From Zancudomyces culisetae (taxonomy: Eukaryota > Kickxellomycota > Harpellomycetes > Harpellales > Legeriomycetaceae): a stretch of DNA of 64,000 bases. Both the position numbers and the translations under genes were made by a program. The stretch covers positions 27,001 through 91,000 of the forward strand of contig LSSK01000113.1 in the NCBI GenBank assembly GCA_001969505.1. The letters run 5' to 3'. This document shows, piece after piece, positions 1-9,239 of the stretch (position 1 is the first letter of the stretch; every line of letters starts with the position of its first letter). The notes beneath the pieces are model-generated. The model had not been told where the DNA came from and did no database searches. It saw only the letters and a program-made list of their open reading frames with translations.

Positions 1-660
1 AGTTTTTAAATACTTTTGATATTCTGCATAGTTTTCGAAATAATACCTAATTATTGGAAGTATATTTTGTGCCATAGCCTCATTAACCACTGAATTGTCA
101 TCTTCTCCGAGCTTCATAAAAATTGGTATCAAAAAACACAACGCGTCTTCTGTTGATACCTTTTTGATTATTTTTCGAATCTCCTTTGCCACCCAAACCC
201 GCTTCAGTATGAATATACTATTGTGACGTTTATATATAATATCAAATTGAGAAAGAGCATCTTCCCTCTCGGTTTTTGCTGGTTTACTTCCTCTTGCCCC
301 TAATCGTAGCTTTAGCTGATCTTTTCTCATTTTTTTATCTGTTGGGTTCAGTTGGTACGATTTTCTATCACTACCACTATCGATATTGCTATTGCTGTTA
401 CTACTGATACTGCTACTCCTAGCACTACTTACAATACCACCACCATTATCGCTATCGCACTTCTCCGACTCTTGCCACACCTCAGTTCTCTTATACTCCG
501 TAATTTGCTCTCTGCCCTCTTCGTCTGTCGTTTCTCTAACAGAATCTGCTGCGCTATCCTCCATCAGACTCTGTTTTCCTACTTCCGCTTCCCCTTGCTT
601 CACACATTCACTTACTTTCTCCATTTTCGTATTCTCTTTGCTGTATACCTGTATTAACAT
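1..660 (-). CDS. HEAT-repeat protein, possible PP4 regulatory subunit 1 (PPP4R1-like), 3' part outside window
   Basis: An uninterrupted minus-strand frame runs from an ATG at 658-660 off the left edge, so only about 220 N-terminal residues are seen. The first ~115 residues are low complexity, rich in Glu and Ser, with a Ser/Asn run. From about residue 150 the sequence becomes helical with the HEAT-like pattern LIPIFMKLGEDDNSVVNEAM followed by QNILPIIRYYFEN. That spacing resembles the N-terminal repeats of PPP4R1, the scaffold that targets phosphatase PP4. This assignment rests on remembered similarity over about 70 residues; another HEAT/ARM scaffold is possible. No further ATG lies between the chosen start and an in-frame stop about 75 bases upstream. 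The antisense frames at 352-736 are shadows of this gene. Confidence 0.45.
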   Translation of the reverse strand, partial: MLIQVYSKENTKMEKVSECVKQGEAEVGKQSLMEDSAADSVRETTDEEGREQITEYKRTEVWQESEKCDSDNGGGIVSSARSSSISSNSNSNIDSGSDRKSYQLNPTDKKMRKDQLKLRLGARGSKPAKTEREDALSQFDIIYKRHNSIFILKRVWVAKEIRKIIKKVSTEDALCFLIPIFMKLGEDDNSVVNEAMAQNILPIIRYYFENYAEYQKYLKT

Positions 661-2145
661 TAGTTTTCTCTTAAAAGATTCAACTACAGCTAAGATTTTT
701 CCTCGTTCTAGCACATTATTTACTTGTGTTGGTTAAATCTCGTTGAAATTAGTTTCCGATAATGTCACTATAATTTACGGAAAATAAAGTTATCCCTATG
801 CGCTATTTTGAGATAAAACTATATGCGCGATTGGTAATGTAGTCTTTTCGTTGTTTTTGTTAATATTTTGTTGTGCTATAAAATGCAATAATTAAACAAA
901 GTTCTTTTATTTATTTTTCATCGCACCGGTTGATTCACCAGTATTCCCACAAAAAGCTGGCTTTATTCAGACTTATCTTGTGTTTCAAGTTGTAGTCTTG
1001 ATAGATTCCTTTGTGGTTACTTTTTTTTTGCTATTTATTCTTAAATATAGTCTCAATAGTAAGTATTTTTGCTTTGGAAGTAAAAGTGGTCTGTATGATT
1101 AAAATTTCCTATTCGGTTATTGTTTTTTCGTTACAATTATTGCCAAATTTCCCAATGAATTTAGACTTTCCATTAATCCGTTCGAATAAATAGTTCCAAA
1201 AGAATCGAAATTGTAATAAATGAAATTAAAAAAATAAAAATAAAAACATCAACTTGTGTATTGTTCCTAAAAAAAAAAAGAATTTTTTTATTGCAAGTTA
1301 GCTAGCGCTACTAATTTTTTCCATCTAATGTATCCCTTAGAAAAAGTTCCCTATGTTAAGTACTTTTTATCTTTTATCAGAAGCTCCTCGAGCAAAGCTA
1401 TTCAGTTCTTGAGAACTAATATTAGTAAGCATGTAGTACTGTATAATCGTGGCCTTAAAAAAAAAGTGTGTAATACAAGAAAGTATGTTACAACACGGTG
1501 TAGTCATGTGGAATTTTTCACAGAAAAGGCTAGTGGTAAATAAGCAATACATTGAGCCGGAAATTACCAACATTGGATGAACTGTTACGTTGAGCATGAT
1601 AAAAATCCAGCCATCATCATTAAGCCATGTGCCGTAAATCTAGTAAGGTAGTCATAAGAGTTACTGTACCTAGTAGTATATAGAAGCTTTGTAGTATCTC
1701 TACACTTCGTCAACAATGTCCATCCAAAAAAAAAGAAAGCATTAAGAGATGAAAACTGTATTAGTGATGAATTTAATCTTTACTGGTATTAAAGAATATG
1801 TAATACTCGGTTATTTTGCGGTATCTTTTAAGTGATATGTTCAACCAGGTTCAAGATCAATTTTGGCATATAACACTGGTGTTTTTATTATATTCGGCCT
1901 ACGAAAGACTTTACTAGTTCTGGTTGCCATCAAATAATATTTATATGACTTTTACCGGAGTAAATATAGTAGCTTTCAATTTCTCACGTTTTATACCTCG
2001 CTAAATTATACTGCTATCTCACACAATGTATTATAAGACTTTTTTTTCAAAACAATAGAATATTGGTTGTTTCTACCAAAATAAAATATGTCTAGTTAGT
2101 ATAATAAAAATGCTGCCAAAAGTAAATGCAAAAAAGACAAAAGCT
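661..2145. other. AT-rich intergenic region
   Basis: Intergenic DNA between the divergent PPP4R1-like start and the 3' side of the tRNA pair. Only short frames without recognisable motifs are present, and I see no conserved gene. T-runs on the minus strand just left of 2146 (2137-2140 and around 2131-2136) could serve as Pol III terminators for the tRNA transcript. Confidence 0.5.
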
Positions 2146-2217
2146 TAGCACCACCTAGTTTCGATCTAGGGACCTCAAGGTTATGAGCCTTGCGCGCTTC
2201 CTCTGCGCTATGGTGCT
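2146..2217 (-). tRNA. initiator tRNA-Met (CAT)
   Basis: Reading the minus strand, 71 bases plus an A discriminator fold as a complete cloverleaf. The acceptor stem AGCACCA pairs perfectly with TGGTGCT, the anticodon loop is CTCATAA (anticodon CAT), and the T-loop is ATCGAAA. The A1:U72 pair and the A54/A60 T-loop in place of TTC are hallmarks of eukaryotic initiator tRNA. The anticodon stem is CAAGG/CCTTG, so pair 29:41 is A:U and only two of the usual three G:C pairs are present. No intron is visible. It lies two bases downstream of tRNA-Glu on the same strand. Confidence 0.95.
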
Positions 2218-2219
2218 TT

Positions 2220-2291
2220 TTCCGCAACGGGGAATGGAACCCCGGCCACGACGGTGAGAGCGTCGGATCCTAGCCACTAGACCATTGCGGA
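2220..2291 (-). tRNA. tRNA-Glu (CTC)
   Basis: Minus-strand cloverleaf with acceptor stem TCCGCAA/TTGCGGA and anticodon stem CGACG/CGTCG around loop CTCTCAC (anticodon CTC, Glu). It has a GGTTCCATTCC T-arm and an A discriminator, and no intron. It is the upstream member of a tandem pair with initiator tRNA-Met. The A-rich junction contains no T-run on the transcribed strand, so the pair is probably made as one Pol III precursor. Confidence 0.95.
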
Positions 2292-3088
2292 TATTTTTTG
2301 TTAACCAAGCTTAATTATATTATTTTGTAGACATACATTTACTATTGAACTCAAATTTATAGATTTTTAAGAGGATAACCTACATATTAACCATTTTGGT
2401 ATGATTTTATTCACTCTACAAGTTTTATATCTAGTTTTGTTTTTCTGAAAATCTAATAAGTATATTAAGTTATGTAGACTGTTTGAACTACAAGACATGT
2501 CGTGTATGTGAACAAACAACCTATCAATTCGAAAGGCCCCTGAACCAAGTTGTAGTACCTTGAAGTATATCTTTTATATCACAGCAGCAATAAAATATAT
2601 GTTCAGTGTCATAATTTATATTTCACTATACTTTTCTTTATCAGATATCTAACCAGACATTTTTTGCTGGTGACATTTTTATTCATGCTAACCTTGTGGT
2701 TTTTTACATTTTTATATTGGTGTTCTTTGTATTGTGTGCGTTTTTACTTTAGATTTCTTAAAAATGAAAAAGTAGATATATGGTATTAAGCTCTTTATTA
2801 ATTAAATGTAACTTTGGGCTGGGTTGTAATGGAACTTGGAATAGTGTACATTTAATCTTCATTAATATTTTATAATAAAGAAATCAGTTTAATGTAAACA
2901 TTTAATTAAAATCGAATTTTACTTGAAAAATAATTCTAGACACAAATAAAGCAAAAATATATCCAACTTTGCAAAAATATATTTTATTTCTCTACTGAAA
3001 AGCTAAAACACAAGCTTAGTAGTAATAAAATAAAACGATAACGAACAAGAAAGCGAACAGGAAAAAAAAGAAGAAAAGCAGGGACAAA
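2292..3088. other. AT-rich intergenic region upstream of USP39
   Basis: Between the tRNA pair and the USP39 start. It contains no recognisable coding exon. An A-rich purine stretch directly precedes the USP39 ATG. Confidence 0.5.
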
Positions 3089-4945
3089 ATGAGTAAAAGA
3101 AAATTAGAAACAGCCCAAGAAGATGGCTTGACGCACAAAACAACAAAAAAAGGCGAAATCGAAATGCTAGATCTTTATTTAGACACAGTCAATCGAAAGG
3201 TGTTGGATTTTGACTTTGAAAAGATCTGTAGCGTCACACTTTCCAATCTGAATGTATACTGTTGTCTAGTATGTGGACAATATTACCAAGGTAGGGGTAA
3301 AAACACAAAAGCATATATCCATAGTATTGATGAAGACCACAAAGTTTTTATAAATCTAAAAACTCTTAAAGTTTACATTTTGCCCGAAAATTACGAAATC
3401 TTTGACACCTCACTAAACGATATTAAAGCAATAATCGAACCCAAGTACTCAGAGGAACAAGTGGCAGCAATCGATACAGTGGAGCTCAGGGGTGTGGATT
3501 TGAATAATAAACGGTTTACCCCAGGGTATATTGGCTTAAACAACATTAAAAACAGCGACTACATTAACGTGATTATTCAAGCCCTCGTTCATATTCCTGA
3601 AATACGTAATCTAATGTTGTTACTACCAAACACCAACCAGGATGAATGGAGTACTTGCTATTCAGAATTGATAAAACAGTTTTCTTTGTTAACCAGAAAG
3701 ATGTGGCATACTTTTAATTTTAAATCTCATGTTAGCCCCCACGAATTTGTCCAGGAAGTTATCACACGAAGTAATGGAAGTTTTCGAGGAGAGTACCAGT
3801 GCGATGCGGCAGAATTTCTCACTTGGTTTTTGAACACACTTAACTTTGATTTCAAACAAGCAAGTAAACTCAAAGAAAAAATGAAAACGAGTACCGAGGA
3901 CAAGAATGTAAAAAAGGAGAAAAGGAGTAACCCGATCATTGGTAACTTCCAAGGGCTTATAAGAGTAATTACGCAAGACCTAAAGCTGACAAAACTCAGA
4001 GAACGACAGGAGGACCCGATAGAAATAGACTTTGACAACAAAGTAGAAAGGAAAGAAAACAAATTTTTGATCTTGGGATTGGAACTACCTCCTCCACCTC
4101 TATTTAGAGACGAGGGCGAAATAGTCATTCCGCAAATTCCATTGGTCACGCTATTGAAAAAATACAACGGGAGTTGTTCTGTGGTAAGTCGGGTTTCTTT
4201 AAATTCCTATTTATTTATTTTTACAAGAAAATGCTTATATTCCCTACAAAATGTTACGGAATTTTAAATTTTACAAAAAAATCGTGGCAACAAAACTATT
4301 TCTTAGGAACTAAAGGGGCATGCCAAGCAGTATGATATATTGAGCTTACCAAAGTATATCATAATTCATATAAAACGATTCGAGAAAAACAACTTTATGC
4401 TGGAAAAAAACCCGACCATAGTAAACTTTCCTACCCAGAATGTAGCGTTTGGAGATTTGATTTCCGAAAAGGACAATAAATACCAAAGCAAAAAGGCAAA
4501 GTCGCGGTTGTACGACTTGTTTGTAAATATAGCATATGAAAGCAAGTCATCGTCGCATGAGCAGCAGGACAATAACAACAATGCCTTCAGCAACCTTAAA
4601 AAACAAAGCGCAATCACGAACGCAATTAACGTCCAAAAGGCTACAAAGCTCCCGCCAGTCGCATTCCAAAGTTCTGGAGAGCGAAGTTCGTTTGGAAGTA
4701 CAACCACTGAATTGTATGGAAATAACCAGATTCTGGGCGCTCCTGTAGGCACAAAGAACGTAGACCTCAAAGCTAAAAATGAAAGTGGTGTAACCGTATT
4801 ACCTCTGGGAGGACAGTACGTGATGCATGTACGTGATCCCTCTACCAACCAGTGGTACCGGATATGTGATCTAGATGTCCAGCCAATAATTCCACAGCTG
4901 ATACCCCTTTCGGAATCCTACCTACAGATCTGGAAGCTAAAATAA
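3089..4945 (+). CDS. USP39: U4/U6.U5 tri-snRNP protein USP39/Sad1 (inactive ubiquitin hydrolase fold)
   Basis: Two exons, 3089-4183 and 4307-4945, joined in phase by an intron with GTAAGT and TTCTTAG ends, give 577 residues. USP39/Sad1 is a spliceosome assembly factor that stabilises the tri-snRNP in the nucleus. The order is a basic N-terminus, a ZnF-UBP (about 43-105, with CLVCGQYYQGRG), then a USP fold. The catalytic-box region reads GLNNIKNSDY (149-158), with Asp where active USPs have Cys. The His box is likewise lost (GGQYVMHV), as is normal for USP39. LEKNPTIVNFP spans the second exon's conserved core. An Asn/Gln/Ser-rich insert of about 70 residues separates this core from the C-terminal strands and is unlike human USP39. 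The protein ends QIWKLK, as expected for the family. Confidence 0.95.
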
Positions 4946-4960
4946 ACTCTGCCCTGTCCT

Positions 4961-7297
4961 CTAATTTTTCTCGTGCAATTTAAAAATCATAGATGAGTTG
5001 TGCAGTGTTGGGTACAAAAGAAACATTTCTCGGAGTGCTGGTTTCCCCCACTCAAAGGTAGAAAAATCCGCTTTTTGCAATATCGAGGAAAGAAAGTGGT
5101 GGATTACCACCAGATTCGGTACCTGCTCGGGCTGATTCGCCACCAATAAATCCTATTCAATTTTTCGTCACTATCTGTTAGCTTTGCCGTTTAATATTAA
5201 TTAACTGTGTATCTACATCTACATCTACATATTCGTAACTATATAAATCAAACCCAGCTCACATTTTGAAACAGGTTATTGTTTTCCCAATTTTTTAAAG
5301 GCGAATACAGCTCCAACAGATCTACATCTGCTAACAGACTCCTGGTTTCTTTGTTGGCATTTCCCCCACTACTGCCTTCCTGGCTTACGCCATCTGCTTG
5401 CGGATGTCTCGATTTGTAAACCGCTGGTGAACAAAACCCGAGTAGCTCACCGACCTCCAAGTCCTTTATCGCAACTACCTCTTCGCCCATATCTTCATAA
5501 ATACTGATGTCCGTCGACTTGCGCACTACCCATAGAGCTGAACAGATCGGGGGGCATAGCCTGTACGATTCCAAAATACACGCTTTTAGCCAGTCAAAGT
5601 TCTTTTTCCCCTCTACATTTGAAATTCAAATTTTAGAATCTGCAGAATATACACATTACTCCTTAAACATGTATCATTGCTTACTGTAATCGTTGCCACC
5701 AATTCCATCTCTCTCGCTCCCTCCTCGCACCGACTTTCTAATTTCCGGCCGTGTCGCCAGATCATAAAAACTTGTCACCAGCAAAAAAAATGTCTCACTA
5801 TACAATGTCAACAACCGATATATCACCTCTTGTTCAAGCTCTCTTTTAGAACATGTTTGTTGCCTTGGAAGCTCCAAGCTTTTCATTAGCTCGGCTATAA
5901 TCTTTTTCAACGTTTGCAACTGACTGTCGGTTAGCCATTTTGCCAGCCTCCTAGTTAATAAATAAAACGAAATTTTATCACCATCATTTTTCAACCATCC
6001 GTAAATACTTTGCTATACTATACAGGGCAATAAAAACCACATTACTCTTCTGGTTTACCTTATGAAGCTCATCGAAAAAAATCCCACCAATTTGATCGAC
6101 CAGAGAGAAAAGTCTGAAAGTTTTAAAAAGGCTTCATGAATCTCCTCAAATCGGTGATCGCTCTATTTTAAAATTACCTATCATTTTGTAGCCCCCTTAT
6201 TCTACTTTTTAGCCATAATATTACATAATACTACATAATACTATGCTAAACGTATTTGTGTATTTGAGAGTTATATGTTTTGCTTACTGGGTCAATTATT
6301 GGAGACAATACTATATCACAGGTGTTTCATATTGTTAGTTTTAAGGCATCCAATACTTTTAATTTTGTAATATACACACATCTAATGATAAATTGCGATT
6401 AACTTACTTGATTTCGATAGAACCACCCTTATGAGTTTTTGTGTATTTGTACATATTTGGCTGTCTATGTTGTGTTTCGCAGATCATATTAAAAAAAGTC
6501 GTTTTCATCGCATGTTCATATCTATCACTCCCGCCCTCCCCTCTCTCGCGTCCTGACTTATAACAAAAATAGATAATATACCTCTATCTAAAGCACTCGT
6601 GTGCATAGCCTTAATCTCTTCATGGATGAAAATGTTTCCCCATCTACACAACTCCTGAATATACATCTCTTCTGCATTATCCCTTTTCATTACCTCCCAT
6701 GCCTTCCCCCTGCTTGCCGAAATCAAAAAACTCATCCATAGTTCCTCCTTAACTTTTTCTTCATTCACCGATCTATTCTTTTTTTCTTCACTGTAGATTC
6801 TAGCCTAAATGGAGAATTTAAACAAAATTATGAACTTTTTAGATTGTCTTATTTTTCAAGAAAGCTTTTGTGTTGGGAAACTATCTACTTTGATATCCAC
6901 AATCCCACAATAAAAATATTTATTTCTGACGATTTAAACTCACCGATGAGATTCGCTCCAGGTACAACCTGTTCTCGTAGTTCTTCACTGTACTCAGAAA
7001 TTCCAGTGGAAACAACACAAATCTTTTGGAGCCATATTCAAACTCTAGAGTTTCATATTTTTTCTTAAATCTCTGTCCTAAACTTTGACGAGGATCTATT
7101 GAATTCGTCGTTTCTTTTGGGTCCTTAGCAACTTTAAACATTGAGAAGTCCTCAAGGGCGTGACTTGCAGACCTTATAATTGCCAAAAGCAACCAGCCCA
7201 GGAGTAAGCCCAGGATTACAACAATCGTAACCGATATCTGCAGATAGCCTAGTACCTTATCCTGAAATGACTGACTTTCAAGTATAACCGATCTCAT
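4961..7297 (-). CDS. Cytochrome P450-like membrane protein, degenerate heme loop
   Basis: Eight minus-strand exons join in frame: 7297-6944, 6804-6582, 6464-6408, 6310-6288, 6162-6059, 5950-5685, 5612-5263 and 5152-4961. They give 522 residues, the usual P450 length. The N-terminus has one hydrophobic anchor (about 17-40). The I-helix region reads YSETFFLLVTSFYDL followed by ATRPEIR. A K-helix ExxR is present as ESYR (357-360) in the context LKACILESYRLCPP. After this comes a P450-like meander, then exon 8. There, where FxxGxRxCxG is expected, the frame reads VANQPEQVPN (463-472), without Cys or Gly. The tail resembles P450 C-termini. The family call rests on these landmarks. The 23-base exon (6310-6288) and the 57-base exon are the least certain parts. 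It could be a catalytically dead P450 fold or, less likely, an unrelated membrane protein. Confidence 0.5.
5212..5230. repeat. short (ACATCT)n microsatellite in an intron
   Basis: Three copies of the hexamer ATCTAC/ACATCT lie inside the last intron of the P450-like gene. It is too short to be functionally notable. Confidence 0.6.
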
Positions 7298-8424
7298 CTT
7301 TGCGATTATCTAGGTGATTGAATTAGTTGCTTGTATTGCTTTTATATGGTTAAATATTTTTCATTTTCCATACACCCAATTCTGTAAAAAGCGATAAAAG
7401 TAAAAGCATGGTTAAAGAGAAAAGCAAAAGAAATAGTTACATTAGTAACATTCTTTCAATTGTTATGAATTGTACTTGCCAAATATGGTTTATTGGACAC
7501 TTTCAAAAAGACTTTGCTGCCACACAGTCACTTTTGCCTGCCAACTGGTTAAGCATAGAAAGTTCTTGGATATTACTGGCTACGATATTTGAGAATTTTT
7601 TTTTCATCAATTTTATCGAAGAATGTATGGACAAGATATCAAAGGATAGTCATCATTCCATGATCTTGGTAAGAAAAAAAATATAAAAACACAGCTTTTG
7701 ACGTATCTTCTCTTGGATTTACATTTCGAGTCTTTTTTTTTGGCCTTGTTCTATTTCTGAGTGTGTTGTCTAAGGGGAAAAAAGTGAAATATACTTGCTT
7801 TATTTTATTACATAGTAGTTTGTTAGTGAAAAAAACTGAAATATACAACGCACTGAGAAAAGGCAAACTAGGTGTAGTGATTGGTATAAAAGCTTTGGTG
7901 ACTATTTTCACACAGCGTTTGATTATTTTTTCTTTATATATTAGCAGTATTTTTTCGGTACTAATCCCTAAATACCATTCAAATATTACCTTTGTTATGC
8001 ATAGAGCAGGCTCAGTATAAAGGGAACCACTTTTCCGGTTTATGGGATAAAGGTATATGGTATAGCTGATTCCAGGCTATTTGTTCTCCAACTGCTCTTG
8101 GAATCTAAGTGTACCGAAAACATTGTCGGCTTTAACATATTTGCTGTTTTTTTTTTTTGCAACTACTCTCATAAATTATCCATTACATTTAAAAATATGA
8201 AGTGCATAGGAGCTTGGAATGCTTGTCCAGTTAATTTTCAATATTATATAATGTGGTAAATCCATACTAATCGTTTGATAACGAAATATTTACGGTTTTT
8301 GGTAAAATCGGAAAATTAAGAGCCTGAGTCACAAACTACTAAAAGAATAGTGCTCACTACTTGCTCCATTTCTGGTCGATGAAACGGTCATCAGCCCACA
8401 AAATTTATATTTTATATTTCAACA
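7298..8424. other. Intergenic region with unassigned frames
   Basis: Between the P450-like start and the LSm-like candidate. A plus-strand frame at 7408-7686 (92 codons) ends near a GTAAGA donor-like site, and another lies at 7763-8020. Neither shows a motif I recognise, and the antisense strand is also open. I do not call a gene here. Confidence 0.4.
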
Positions 8425-8796
8425 TTAGATAATTTGTATCTCCATATGTCTATATCTTCCTCCCCTTTCCCCTCCATTATAGTCGATTTTGTTATCAATT
8501 TCTACATTTAGTATCTGAAGCTCCTTTACATAAAAATTTGGAATTCTCACAACATTGGTATTTCCATAATCAAATGCAAAGCTAAAAAATATATTATTAG
8601 TGCTGGTGAAGATACCCATGATGCCCCCTCTCAACTGTTATGTTCCAACAAGGTTTTCTACAACATGAACTGGCTACTTACTGTATGGCAAGCATGCGTT
8701 CTACACCTATTAATAGAGCATTTTCTCTGCATTGGAAAGTCAGAATCCCAAGTGCTGTTTTCTCACCTTAACCCAACTCACAAGCATTTCCCAGCT
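8425..8796 (-). CDS. Hypothetical small protein, possible LSm12-like fold
   Basis: Three candidate exons on the minus strand (8796-8767, 8726-8682, 8634-8425) join in one frame with GTGAGA/GCAG and GTAAGT/ACAG borders. Started at the internal ATG, they give about 91 residues. The body has the strand pattern CRT..(5)..LRGGIMGIFTSTNNIFFSF, then DYGNTNVVRIPNFYVKELQIL. This resembles the LSm domain of LSM12 (CRTC, G(E/I)V, then an I-L-L-I-N-L type strand). The usual C-terminal AD domain is absent, and the 40-base intron is very short. The assignment is tentative and upstream exons may be missing. The gene lies head-to-head with ETF-QO. Confidence 0.3.
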
Positions 8797-9239
8797 CTGT
8801 TTGCAACCACCAATTAATTAGCTTAATTTAAACCCAACACCCTTCCCCATCTAGAGCGATTTTATCAATGATGACCAGTTTTGCAGTTATAACCAATACT
8901 TACAAAGAACGGCCATTATCGATTTCAGCATCAAATCATGTATTTCCAAACGCAAGAACCTAGGACCAACCTGCGCATGTGCAAATTAAATACAGAAATC
9001 CGAACTTCTAATTCGATACTTCATAAAACTTTTTATTGCATTTTACTGCATTTTATTGCAGTTATTTTTTTTCAAAAAGTAGCAAGCAACAGTGATTTAG
9101 ATAACATTCAAAAGAATCGTTATTCATAATTCTCGATAGATTTCCCACTTATTTGCTACCACATAAAATATAATATACTAAAGGCAAATTGAACAAGGCA
9201 ACTTAAAGGCATCATACGATTTGTCCATAAAAATCTGAA
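8797..9239. other. Divergent intergenic/promoter region before ETF-QO
   Basis: This interval separates the minus-strand LSm-like candidate from the plus-strand ETF-QO start. It has a GTAAGT-like donor on the minus strand near 8911-8916 that could belong to a missed first exon. Nothing else is recognised. Confidence 0.35.

Noticed and set aside
352-736. Two plus-strand frames of 101 and 116 codons
   Set aside because: They are antisense to the open PPP4R1-like frame, have Ser/Thr/Leu repeats from its low-complexity part and show no motif.
5041-5100. Frame reading PLSGGNQHSEKC in the last P450-like exon, reminiscent of a heme loop
   Set aside because: It is out of frame with the phase-consistent splice junction and stops soon after; it also lacks the Cys at the correct position.
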